Source: Bactericera cockerelli (Eukaryota > Arthropoda > Insecta > Hemiptera > Triozidae). From it: a stretch of 64,000 nt of DNA. Position 1 is the stretch's first letter. Each line of letters starts with the position of its first letter. The notes under the pieces were generated by a model, which was not told the DNA's origin, searched no databases, and was given only the letters and a program-made list of their open reading frames with translations. The stretch covers positions 10,579,088-10,643,087 of the forward strand of contig CM044959.1 of NCBI GenBank assembly GCA_024516035.1, read 5' to 3'. Below are positions 22,918 to 27,424 of this stretch, piece after piece. A program made the translations under genes and the position numbers.

Positions 22918-25475
22918 AGCACGTTTATGAATCATTTGGGTGAGACCAGAATTGTTGTATATGTTGTTTGTTACAAACTATGAGATTATAAAAAAAAAGT
23001 ATTTTTCCCTTTGACATATTTACAGTGGGGGTTCAGTAAACCATTGAACCGACCCCTGGATTGCCAGACCGAGGGCTTGACCACTGAGCTACCGGGACTG
23101 ACTCTAGGGTAGGGAATAAGCCTAGTTAACTCGACCACATTGTTATCGTGTACCTGTGTCATACGCCTGATCCGTCTTTCTCTTGGGCGCCTCCTTCTCG
23201 TCAGCTCCGCCCTCCAGATCCTGCAAGCTCAGCGGGAGGCGTGGTCTAGACTCGGGAGGCGTGGCGACGGCCTTCAAGGGCGGGGCTATCACAGGCTTCA
23301 TCACATTGGACTTGCAGGATTCCAGGATCCGTTGCTTCTCCGTCAGCGACGTGAACAGCCCTCGAGCTTTGGTTGAGCTTGGAGAACTCCTGATTGACTT
23401 GGCGTGGGACGACTTCCCGATGTTCTTAGAAAGCCATTTGTCGGACGATGCTTTGGAGTCCAACAGTTGGGACACGTTCAAGCTGTGAGCACTGTTCTCC
23501 TTCGGACGACTACCGGTCTCTTTGATTATGTCTTTGAGTGGGTGCTTGGACCTTTGCTGGCTCATGTAAGACTCCTTGGCGACATTCCTGCGAGGGCTTT
23601 GCAGAGGCTCCGAGCTGCTTCTCCTAATGTTGGGATGCCCAGGGGTCGGAGGGTCAGGGTTGGGAGGGCCGAGGTTGGGAGGGCCGGGATTCGGAGGGCC
23701 GGGGCTGGGAGGGCCGGGGTTCTGCTTGCGAGGTCGGGGCCGCGGGGAGAGGTGCTCGGAGCTGTGCACCACCTTGGTGACGGTGGTGCGGGCCACGGCC
23801 GCGTTAGGGCCTCGCTGCATCTTGGACAGCAAGCTTGGAGGCCGCTGCGTCGAGGCTCTGTGCGCCTGGAATGAGAGAGAAAGAATGAAAGTTAGGTCCG
23901 AACCCATGAACTGTTTTTGTTTCCTGTAATCAAGGGTGGTGTGGAAGAGAATGCCGAAGACATTATCACCACCCTTGTTCAGGCTTTGTTTATATTTATT
24001 TCTCAACTTGTTACCATGTTCATTGTATATAAAAGATGTAAATAAAGCTTGATCCAAATGTTTATAAATTAATAAATAAATAAATAAAAGTTCAAGGTCC
24101 GAATTAATTAACGCTGCTGTGGTGGACACTGTTACTATAGTATCTGATTTCAGTTATGTGTTTGGCTATTACCATGGTAATAGTACAGCGAATTAACAAA
24201 AAAAAAATCCGGCATTTTATAATAAAAGTACCGAATTTGGCACAGGGGTAGATCGATATAAAGAAAATTTGGATATGGAGCTATCGGCCAACTGCCCTCT
24301 GGAGTGCGTAGCGGCCTCCAGAGCAAAGTTTTGTAGACATTTCCTAGCTAATTTGCCGTACTACAATAAAAACAGTACAGTAATAGCCTCCGTTTTAGAG
24401 TCGTCAATTCATATGGCCCTTGGAATAGTTTATGGTCTTTGTGGATAACTTACTTTGTTTTCTACACGTTAAAAAAAAAAAAAACATTAAGAAAAAAATA
24501 CATTTTAGGAGAAAGAGGTATGAAAAGAAAACGTTGGACTGATGGTGTCAGAAGTGGTATGGAGAAGCTAACCCCCAGAAAGCCGTGAAATTGGAAGAAT
24601 TTGCTAAAGACAGGACTAGTTGGAGCAATATGGGGTATAGAGGTTTTGGGCCCCCGCGCCTGTATCGACCCTATAGTAAGTAAGTAAGATATTTGCAAGC
24701 CATCACGTACGATAGGTTAGGTGGTAAAAATGCTTTGAGCATTAACCTCGCCTGGTGGTTACCTTCTACTAAAGAGTCGAAACCCGGGCCTGAGTGGAAT
24801 TTTTACACATAATAATACGTCTTGGGCTTACTACTGGAATAATGGGACTTTAATTAGTCCTAATTAGGCAGTATAAATCAACAGGTTGATGAATTTGTGT
24901 GATGTTTATCCTAATATGGACTACTCACAAAGAATGGGGTGCTTTGTAGCAGATCTAAAAGATATTCTTTATGCATTATGATTTTCTTTATTTAAAATTT
25001 ATTAGCTTATTTCTGACTTTTATTCTTAAAAATGCTGTTATTTTTACTATTATTATTTTACTTTAGTCAATTATAAGTGTATTAATGATGATATAGATGG
25101 GAAACCACTGTTTTGTAATGCACTCTAAATAAAATAAATAAATTGATTTTTTTTTTTATCATCATCATCATCATTTTATTGTTTTAATACATACATGTAT
25201 GTTAACAAGTTGGGTGTACTAAAACTAGTCTTAAATCTTAAATTGAAATTGAATTACGTTAGCCTTCATCTTGAGCTGTTTCATCGTGGCCTCGAACTCG
25301 GCCTTGTGCTGTTTCCTCCGCTCCTCCTCCTGTTTCCTGGCCTCGAGCTCCATCAGCTGAGCCTCGTACCGCTCCTGTTTCTTCTTCTGGATCCACTGGC
25401 GCGTCTCCTCCCTCGCGTCCACCTGCTGCTTGATCCTGCCAAGCTCGTCAGAGTCTTGCTGCATGCTGCCGCGAC
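3803..25475 (-). CDS. CEP350/CCDC187-like centrosomal protein, partial multi-exon gene
   Basis: Ten internal exons join into about 1,200 codons: 25475-25258, 23865-23165, 22610-22486, 21731-20125, 19391-19131, 17906-17782, 8607-8463, 6648-6479, 6154-6033, 3961-3803. Acceptor/donor dinucleotides are canonical and phases match at every junction, apart from the uncertain 23,165/22,610 boundary. The protein is mostly disordered, with charged coiled-coil segments at the start (exon at 25.4 kb) and in the exons at 17.9, 8.6 and 6.6 kb. The block ending KKRQRGLLMRLNQERGQLN resembles the central helical region of CEP350 (a centrosome/cilium microtubule-anchoring protein), which is the basis of the call. 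Start and end are missing: no initiator exon was seen on the right and no CAP-Gly domain on the left. GC-rich exons contrast with AT-rich introns. Family assignment is from memory of the motif, not a search. Confidence 0.6.
4196..4366 (-). mobile_element. Retroposon family F (hairpin domain + tail)
   Basis: The minus strand reads GGTTGGGTGGAAGAGATTG, then GCC-GCA-GGC pairing, AATAACCCCGCCCTTTAG, an AT-rich body and an AATAAAG-type tail. No tRNA head is visible. Four other copies or fragments lie in the window. Confidence 0.75.
4402..4772 (-). mobile_element. SINE family E, full length
   Basis: The minus strand has a tRNA-like head (CCTCCGTGGCGTAACGGTTG, then box B GAGTTCAACTCCCGG), a conserved body (GGCCCTACCCAGGCTGGGTG; GTCCTAATCCAGGACGTTAA) and an end with an AACCTCAACCATGAGGTT hairpin. 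It matches 18,488-18,838 along its whole length. Confidence 0.85.
4800..5687. other. AT-rich intron sequence
   Basis: No gene or full repeat recognised. A short family-F-like fragment (TTCCACCCAACCAC) lies near 5,185-5,200. The rest is A/T-rich with poly-A runs. Confidence 0.4.
5688..5902 (+). mobile_element. SINE family A, full length
   Basis: Plus-strand copy with head GCACTGAAAGTCAAGTGG, box B GGTTCGAATCCC, a weakened hairpin (ATGTTTTGAGCAT) and a (TTA)n tail. It lies in the intron just downstream (in the gene's sense) of exon 9. Confidence 0.85.
6033..6154 (-). CDS. CEP350-like gene, exon 9
   Basis: 122 nt between acceptor TGCTATTCCAG and donor AAAG|GTAAGTG. It enters with one base completing a Val codon and leaves in phase 1, matching both neighbours. 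It codes a basic, low-complexity segment (GKLKACSSLPEGLDRGG). Confidence 0.7.
6479..6648 (-). CDS. CEP350-like gene, exon 8
   Basis: 170 nt between acceptor CTAACGTCCCCCAG and donor ATGT|GTAAGTG. It codes a coiled-coil start (ERVQQLTNQYNQLRTRLD) followed by an acidic segment with DDSFRFQDD. The acceptor lies at the edge of the 47-bp minisatellite, so its branch point and pyrimidine tract are made of repeat sequence. Confidence 0.75.
6649..7382. repeat. Minisatellite, 47-bp unit, about 16 copies
   Basis: The unit GACGTTAGGAGTTAAGGGG + TCACTTTGAGATTAATTGCATTTTGGG is repeated about 16 times with few differences, including two units with small deletions (near 6,800 and 6,885). It fills the intron next to exon 8. 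There are no spacers between units, so it is a simple tandem array. Confidence 0.95.
7461..7590 (-). mobile_element. SINE family B, truncated
   Basis: Minus-strand copy: tail-side segment (ATACTGCAATTATTTCAGCAG), then AATCCCAAATGGGAAGATAA and GTCCCGGCTGAGTTTGGAAC, the 3' side of the tRNA-like head. The outermost head is replaced by other sequence. Confidence 0.7.
7642..7930 (+). mobile_element. SINE family C, older copy
   Basis: Head GTAGTCACCATGGCCGAGTG with box A-like GAGTTAGCGC and box B GGTTCGATCCCC, then body CACTCATACCTCGTGATGA, the GACCAGTGGCGGAAT arm and a (TTA)n tail. It is diverged from the copy in the LTR at 9.8-10.1 kb. Confidence 0.85.
7933..7973. repeat. Perfect 19-bp hairpin at a SINE-SINE junction
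   Basis: GTTGAACCTTGTAACAACA, loop TTC, then the exact reverse complement. The right arm runs into the box B region of the next SINE A copy. Such perfect pairing in a decayed region suggests a recent inverted duplication. Confidence 0.9.
7966..8112 (+). mobile_element. SINE family A, 5' truncated
   Basis: It begins inside box B (GGTTCAACCCACCCAGTGC) and continues through the conserved hairpin AATGCT-TTG-AGCATT to a TTATTATT tail. Confidence 0.8.
8191..8393 (-). mobile_element. SINE family B, full length
   Basis: The minus strand has head GGTCCCGGTAGCTCAGTGG, box B GGGTTTCGAACCTACG (slightly decayed on the plus reading), body AATCCCAAATGGGAAG and a tail ending AAGGCGATATTATT. It lies about 70 bp from exon 7. 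Confidence 0.85.
8463..8607 (-). CDS. CEP350-like gene, exon 7 (family motif)
   Basis: 145 nt between acceptor TATCTCTTCAG and donor CAG|GTAACT. It codes a coiled coil containing ILKKRQRGLLMRLNQERGQL. This is the best family signature in the gene: CEP350 and CCDC187 carry a KKQRGLLL-type segment followed by QQEK in the same position after an AEL-LE-QKK helix, and here that helix is the previous exon. Confidence 0.75.
8643..8752 (-). mobile_element. SINE family E, truncated
   Basis: Minus-strand head half: AACCTCACCCATTCTGGGTAG, then CCAACCGGGAGTCAAACTTG (box B) and GTAGTCACAACC. It is cut off at a poly-T run. Confidence 0.75.
9181..9315 (-). mobile_element. SINE family B, decayed
   Basis: Minus-strand copy: TTACTGCCCGATTAGAATTA, CCCATAATTTCGGCAGTAAA, GTCATGTTCCGGCTGG. 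It is followed at 9,318-9,405 by a dispersed repeat that recurs at 19,745-19,833 (AGAGAACTGACTA-ATTAGAAACCTC). Confidence 0.7.
9444..10260 (+). repeat. 5' LTR of BEL/Pao element 1, with SINE insertion
   Basis: It starts TGTTTGGTACTG and ends CTTCGCTCCA. Its 817 bp equal the 490-bp 3' LTR plus a 312-bp SINE and one 15-bp target duplication. Confidence 0.95.
9782..10093 (-). mobile_element. SINE family C inserted in the LTR, 15-bp target duplications
   Basis: A 312-bp full-length SINE in the minus direction: head GTAGTCACTATGGCAGAGCG, box B GGTTCGATTCCC and a (AAT)n tail. It is flanked by AAAATTTCAGCAGTA at 9,767-9,781 and 10,094-10,108. The empty site is preserved in the 3' LTR, so the boundaries are exact. 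The duplication length and tail show LINE-type retroposition, and the family moved after a recent LTR insertion. Confidence 0.95.
10261..11170 (+). promoter_or_regulatory. Leader of BEL/Pao element 1, including the primer-binding region
   Basis: 900 bp between LTR and gag. TTTTTGGTCATCTTCGGGCC follows the LTR directly and is the likely primer-binding site; the primer tRNA is not assigned. The second element has a related TTTTTGATCCTTCG at the same place. No ORF of note. Confidence 0.6.
11171..15955 (+). CDS. BEL/Pao element 1 gag-pol polyprotein, interrupted by a frameshift
   Basis: 1,594 codons from ATG (TCAAATATGGG). Order: gag with a DUF1759-like region (about residues 130-290), cysteine/histidine knuckles (about 345-420), A17-type aspartic protease with DSAS at 487-490, reverse transcriptase with YMDD near 893, RNase H (SDSS near 1,070; FTDS near 1,140), integrase with an HHCC region and the D, D, E residues near 1,441, 1,507 and 1,561. 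An extra base near 15,910 shifts the frame, so this ORF ends about 15 codons after the break. The last 150 codons continue in the next frame. The protease has DSA where DSG is usual, which some A17 members tolerate. Confidence 0.9.
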   Translation: MGNETKEIKTTGLTDPTAEALHNNKVLLEAKRNSLYSVAKSASELAKKLADDPNNLVLLKAKCQALPAVRDSFIEVLDKLNLVKIQLDSTYTPDYSDLEKFVTHCGYAQDILASTREVTAVVPTQKSKVRLPALELVPFNGEFSEFNVFYESFKSMIHENRDLDNTQKVQYLVSKLTGKALTVCAGIPATGDNYTIIFNNLVEKYQCKRSEARVYLSKILNFKAIKSECPAQLNPLIDELCSSVLALKKVDLASLSDFMLAHVTLSKLDSETARLFEMSLKSNEIPTFQNVHTFLKDHVKILSRLEVSNPGPNRPTSSSSGQKSFLPNKGKVSQTFIVEHSQSKPSSCIVCKSSPAHPIYSCKLFLDKSPDVRYQIVRDKGFCINCLSSQHKVKNCQSKHSCKKCNQRHSTLLHFPQASYPQPHFSEPGPAKTSGVIGSGQENSFCALQSFNLNDNNNSSHVVLLPTAQVFVTDSRGIQQSIRVILDSASSCNLITSACCRRLGLPLGKMYASVKGIGDSGSSVKGQTCFTFTSRFDTDIKYQANALVVDIITSSLPAARVPADRLTHLRHLPWADPDFATPACVDAIVGAQLFSELFQSTRVLNPNGPVAMETSLGYVMMGSVASSSNIKSLENHSFHIVEKPLELLIQKFWEIEDVCTPKVLNQEESDCEEIFQSTVSRDSTGRYSIAMPFQHDPSNLGNSYLGAERRFNSLERKLLANPSLHSSYCEIIQSYLDKGYMSPLDSDNHDTGYYVPHHVLIKQDKITSKLRIVWDFSFKSDSNKSLNDLLYTGAKLYSDLITILLNFRLYKIAMTADIAKMYLQINMKPAHHSYQKLLWRFRKEDPLRTYCLTTLNFGLNSAPFLALRTVKQLVEDEKDHFPLAGEFAGRDMYMDDVACSVPDIKVASQLQSQLVGLFRAGGFDLTKWSSNSKEVLEKIPETDQVSSLVEWDSDSKETIKILGLQWNPNTDSFFFQAHLEPKVATKRNILSAVARIFDPLGLVQPVVLVAKLLIRELWSIKLGWDATPPQKIIHTWDCFQSELPLISQIQFPRHISVTQNSHVVLVGYSDSSESAYGGMVFCRTTLPTGEIKVHLVCSKSRVAPLKSTSLPRLELCGALLLAQLMARVVDTYRARQSIEKIFCFTDSMVALHWIRSSPHRWQTFVANRVAKVHELVSQNVWYHVAGISNPADCLTRPIMAQEFINHRLWFSGPEWLKSDIADWPLDMVHSELTSVPEEKLVALAVVEPPIHFLLELSCKISSWLKLLNIIIFMCRFIHFLSRRDFISVSDRNFAETLLIKALQRQFFAKDITALENNKECSSQLRHLNPFLLDGLLRVGGRLSNSSLGYEHKHPLILPKKHPVVNLIIEFFHISNLHTGPSLLLAILRKKYWILSGRDIVRRRVKACNHCFKLNPKPTFPLMADLPQFRVQETKSAFTHTGIDFAGPFHITLAKRRGIKSQKAYLCLFICLVTKALHLELVSDLSTAMFLAALKRFVSRRGPVSFIYTDNGTNFVGCKNELDDLYKLLSSSAHSKQFAEALSFHQIEWKFLPPTASHFAGIWESNVKSVKTHLYKAIGTQNPNIRGTLYSIGSD
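15942..16394 (+). pseudogene. BEL/Pao element 1 pol C-terminus, out of frame
   Basis: This frame holds the C-terminal integrase tail with a DUF5641-like domain (PLGVV-DVYPGKDG-RVASVRT, then RPVVKLCILPTQ). The second BEL/Pao element has this part fused to its integrase, so the separation here results from a one-base change near 15,910, not from a separate gene. Confidence 0.9.
16743..16751 (+). other. Polypurine tract of BEL/Pao element 1
   Basis: CCGGGGGAA directly before the 3' LTR, the expected position of the plus-strand primer. Confidence 0.6.
16752..17241 (+). repeat. 3' LTR of BEL/Pao element 1
   Basis: 490 bp, TGTTTGGTACTG to CTTCGCTCCA. It preserves the site that is occupied by a SINE in the 5' LTR. 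The target duplication GAGCG follows at 17,242. Confidence 0.95.
17247..17781. other. AT-rich intron sequence
   Basis: Between the retrotransposon and exon 6. No repeat or gene recognised. Confidence 0.4.
17782..17906 (-). CDS. CEP350-like gene, exon 6
   Basis: 125 nt between acceptor TCCTGTTTCAG and donor AGAA|GTAAGC. It codes a highly charged helix (LDKMIKAEEERQRQGKIIL, then KAVTDKVMAELSRLETEK). This corresponds to the AEL-LE helix that precedes the KKQRGLL motif in CEP350-type proteins. Confidence 0.75.
18007..18208 (+). mobile_element. SINE family A, full length
   Basis: Head GTGCACTGGTAGTCAAGTAG, box B GGTTCGAATCCC, hairpin AATGCT-TTG-AACATT and a TTATTATT tail. Confidence 0.9.
18488..18838 (+). 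mobile_element. SINE family E, full length
   Basis: Head GGCCTCTGTGGCGTAACGGT, box B GAGTTTGATCCCCGG, body GGCCCTACCCAGGCTGGGTG, 3' end AACCTCAACCATGAGGTTAA with an A-rich GAAGAAGAAG tail. It matches 4,402-4,772 in reverse. Confidence 0.9.
19131..19391 (-). CDS. CEP350-like gene, exon 5
   Basis: 261 nt, phase 0 at both ends, between acceptor CCCCTAACCAG and donor GAACTG|GTAAGT. It codes a Ser/Pro/Leu-rich segment with a short internal repeat (ALCDPLPS, TLCDPLTD) and ends FTVKNWNSPKFSLEL. Confidence 0.7.
19400..20124. other. Intron 4-5
   Basis: AT-rich, with the dispersed repeat copy at 19,745-19,833 that matches 9,318-9,405. No other feature. Confidence 0.4.
20125..21731 (-). CDS. CEP350-like gene, exon 4 (long disordered exon)
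   Basis: 1,607 nt without a stop, between acceptor TTTTCTCTTACAG and donor AACAG|GTCTGT. The frame reads through the whole exon from GAT-GCT-GTC at the junction. The protein is Ser/Thr/Arg-rich, with a possible short motif FEMLGFRDPTPFNF. Near the end are three tandem repeats of about 38-39 residues built on TYKVPRNVPPACHPTV (plus-strand positions about 20,320-20,690). No enzyme domain is visible; it is probably a flexible linker or scaffold region. Confidence 0.75.
21972..22167 (-). mobile_element. SINE family A
   Basis: Minus-strand copy with conserved hairpin (GCTCAAAGCATTT), body and head ending at CACTTGAC; the outer head is slightly cut. Confidence 0.85.
22486..22610 (-). CDS. CEP350-like gene, exon 3
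   Basis: Codes ALAQFNSKVRLLKRALSTEF and TPDTFAGTLEKSLAR, a helical segment, to donor CCGAG|GTGAGA. The upstream limit is uncertain: acceptors at 22,611 (phase-compatible with donor 23,164) or at 22,631 (better pyrimidine tract but wrong phase). I list the phase-compatible one. Confidence 0.6.
22631..22800. repeat. G-rich/purine-rich low-complexity tract
   Basis: Almost pure G/A on the plus strand with many GGGG runs. On the gene's strand it is a C/T tract just upstream of exon 3, and could act as a very long polypyrimidine tract. The plus strand could form G-quadruplexes. Confidence 0.8.
22886..22916 (+). repeat. Poly-A run of about 30
   Basis: Long uninterrupted A run, possibly a retroposon tail, but no clear element precedes it. 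Confidence 0.8.
23059..23101 (-). mobile_element. SINE family B head fragment
   Basis: GACCACTGAGCTACCGGGAC matches the complement of the B head (GTCCCGGTAGCTCAGTGG). Only about 40 bp remain. Confidence 0.6.
23165..23865 (-). CDS. CEP350-like gene, exon 2
   Basis: It opens after acceptor CTCTCATTCCAG in phase 0, matching exon 1. It codes a basic, Pro-rich, disordered region with a tandem PGPPN repeat (plus-strand 23,630-23,725), then KSSHAKSIRSSPSSTKARG and LTEKQRILESCKSNVMKPV. Two donors are possible: GC|GTATGA at 23,164 (phase fits exon 3) and ACAG|GTACAC at 23,153. Confidence 0.7.
23931..24090 (+). mobile_element. Retroposon family J (hairpin domain + tail)
   Basis: GTGTGGAAGAGAATGCCGAAG with the paired arm (one mismatch, GACATT), then ATCACCACCCTTG, an AT-rich body, AATAAAGCTTGATCC and a (TAAA)n tail. 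It is closely related to the two copies at 48.5-48.8 kb. Confidence 0.8.
24093..24190 (+). mobile_element. Miniature element family K, partial
   Basis: AAGGTCCGAATTAATTAACG, then GGTGGACACTGTTACTATAG, shared with 52,172-52,327. Only the left part is present. Confidence 0.65.
24715..24885 (+). mobile_element. SINE A 3' fragment fused to a SINE B fragment
   Basis: 24,715-24,777 is the hairpin end of family A (AATGCT-TTG-AGCATT, ACTAAAGAG). From 24,778 a family B body follows (CGAAACCCGGGCCTGAG, ATAATACGTCTTGGGCTTAC). Confidence 0.7.
25258..25475 (-). CDS. CEP350-like gene, first exon found
   Basis: 218 nt between acceptor GACTGTTCGCAG and donor CTAAC|GTAATT; enters in phase 1, leaves in phase 0, matching exon 2. 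It codes a strongly charged coiled coil (ETRQWIQKKKQERYEAQLME, EARKQEEERRKQHKAEFEA). An upstream exon must exist because of the phase, but I could not find it in the 30 kb to the right. Confidence 0.7.
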
Positions 25476-25565
25476 CTGCGAACAGTCGGAGAAGATGGAA
25501 TTGAAAAACTATTAAAGATTCCAGAGGTCGTGGGTTCGAAAAACTATTAACTTTAATAGTCGGAG

Positions 25566-25765
25566 AACAACAAGGGTTGGGTGGAAGAGATTGCCATAGG
25601 CAATAACCCCGCCCTTTAGTTAGGACTTATGTTTTTATATATTTTCTATTCTTTTTCATTTTCATTGTATATATTGTTTCCATTTTTTTCATTGTTAAAT
25701 TAATTATTTGTATGTACATAATGTCCATTTATACCTAATAAAGCGTTATATAATAATAATAATGG
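25566..25765 (+). mobile_element. Retroposon family F
   Basis: GGTTGGGTGGAAGAGATTGCC, loop, GGCAATAACCCCGCCCTTTAG, then an AT-rich body with AATAAAGCG and an AATAATAATAAT tail. A lone box B-like GTGGGTTCGAAA lies just upstream (25,528). Confidence 0.8.
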
Positions 25766-25798
25766 AATTGAATTTTTTCGAAGGATTTCATTACTTTC

Positions 25799-26010
25799 TG
25801 TCCCGGTAGCTCAGTGGTCCTTGGCACTCTGTGAATCCAGAGAATCCAGAGGTCGTGGGTTCGAAACCCAGCCGGGACATGACAAGTTATCCTTCCATTT
25901 GGGATTTTTACCACATAATAATATGTCTTGGGCTTACTGCTGGAATAATGGGACTTTAATAGTCTTAATCGGGCGGTATAAATAAGGCGATATTATTATT
26001 ATTATCATCA
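25799..26010 (+). mobile_element. SINE family B, full length
   Basis: TGTCCCGGTAGCTCAGTGG, box B GGGTTCGAAACCC, body CCATTTGGGATTTTTACCAC, hairpin GGACT-TTAAT-AGTCT and tail GGCGATATTATTATT. Confidence 0.9.
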
Positions 26011-26050
26011 TTATTACTTTCCTCTCTATAAGATAGGAAAGTGAAAACAT

Positions 26051-26162
26051 GTAGTCACCGTGGTCGAGTGAAGTAGCGCACTAGGTTTGCAAGCACGGTA
26101 ACCTGGGTTCGATCCCAGTTAAGTAAGATTTTTTCCACTCTGTACTTTGGATTTTCAAGCTA
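26051..26162 (+). mobile_element. SINE family C, 3' truncated
   Basis: Head TAGTCACCGTGGTCGAGTG, box B GGTTCGATCCC, then TCTGTACTTTGGAT before identity is lost. Confidence 0.75.
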
Positions 26163-26378
26163 ATGGAAGGTAAAACCGAATAATTTCCAGAATGAAAATA
26201 AATAAACCTGTATTTTTGTGTTATTAGAATTTAATTATTTGAGGTTTATCAATTTACATTGTTAAGACAAGTCATAAAATATGTTTATTATATCGCAATT
26301 ATTTTAACTTCGTAGAGCCGTTTTAATAGGAGTATAGGAGTAAACCGTTTCTTATATTTATTCTTTTATATCATTTGC

Positions 26379-26574
26379 TCATAATTCCGTCACTGGTCGC
26401 TACTCACATCAAAGCAGCTTCTCATTTTTCCTCACGAGGTATGAGTGGACCCGAAACATGGCAAGATTGGCAAGTACAGAGCCAAAAAATTCTGACTCCG
26501 CTGGATTTGAACCCAGGTCACCGTGCGTGCAAGCCTAGTTCGCTACCTGCTCGGCTACGGAGATGACTACAACT
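26379..26574 (-). mobile_element. SINE family C, truncated
   Basis: Minus-strand copy: GTCACTGGTCGCTACTCACA, CCTCACGAGGTATGAGTGG, box B and the head ending GATGACTAC. Confidence 0.8.
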
Positions 26575-26777
26575 CTAGAGTAGAAAATTTATATCCCGTC
26601 GGGATTCGAACTAGGCCTACAGTGTGTTAACCTACCGGTGCCGAGACACGGCGTAATTGAGGGGGGGGGGGGGTTGAACGGCGTACTGATGGGGACGATT
26701 TTCCCACCCATTAGCAAGGTAGTTCATCTCCATCATTTGCTACCTTTATGCAATCCTAGCTACTCACTCTAACCAAC

Positions 26778-26930
26778 CGACCTCAGTGGCTTGATCGATA
26801 AGGCGACGGACTTGTGACCTGGAGGTCGGTGGTTCAAGACCCGGTTTCAGCGTAGAATTTGTAAAGCGAGTTTGAGTAGTTGTGATATCACGAAAGTGAA
26901 CAATACAAATATGATAACTTACTCACTCTA
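26778..26930 (+). mobile_element. SINE family D, 3' truncated
   Basis: GACCTCAGTGGCTTGATCG head, GGCGACGGACTTGTGACC, box B GTGGTTCAAGACCCGG, then TTTGAGTAGTTGTGATATCA. Confidence 0.85.
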
Positions 26931-27424
26931 ACCAGTCTGAATGGGGCCGAGATATCAAAGGTAACGGTAAGACGAAAACTTATATGAATTACAAGAAATG
27001 AAGAACGCAGAGCTTTCTGTACCTCGGATGTAATATTTATATTTAGCCCGTTAGAAATTAAAGAATCTGACAGACAGCATTGGGCGGCCTTGGTTTTTAG
27101 GACGGCTTGTAGGTTCTTCAGCATGTCTCAGGGATTCTTAGGGCGAGGTACACCATTCTGTTCCTGTTATTCTCTTGACTCGGATGTTATATGTGAGGTA
27201 TAATAATTATCAGTTGTTTTCTTCACTCGCTGTTAAGGTCTCAAATGATGGTTCTGATGTAAATGTACAATTTTTGTGAGAGGCATCTTTTTGAAAACTT
27301 TTTTTTTCCATAAATTAGAGTAAAATCTTGTTTACTATAAATTTTGTTGTGGTTTTTCTCATTTTTAGTGGTTTTTTACACCTTTCTTTAAGTGGAATTT
27401 TCGAAGTATTTTTATCTACAACGT

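Noticed and set aside
23404..23929. Plus-strand ORFs rich in Gly/Arg
   Set aside because: They are the opposite strand of the Pro-rich exon 2 of the CEP350-like gene.
26888..27124. 78-codon minus-strand ORF as an upstream exon of the CEP350-like gene
   Set aside because: No acceptor/donor pair with the required phase, and the sequence is hydrophobic and unlike the charged coiled coil next to it.
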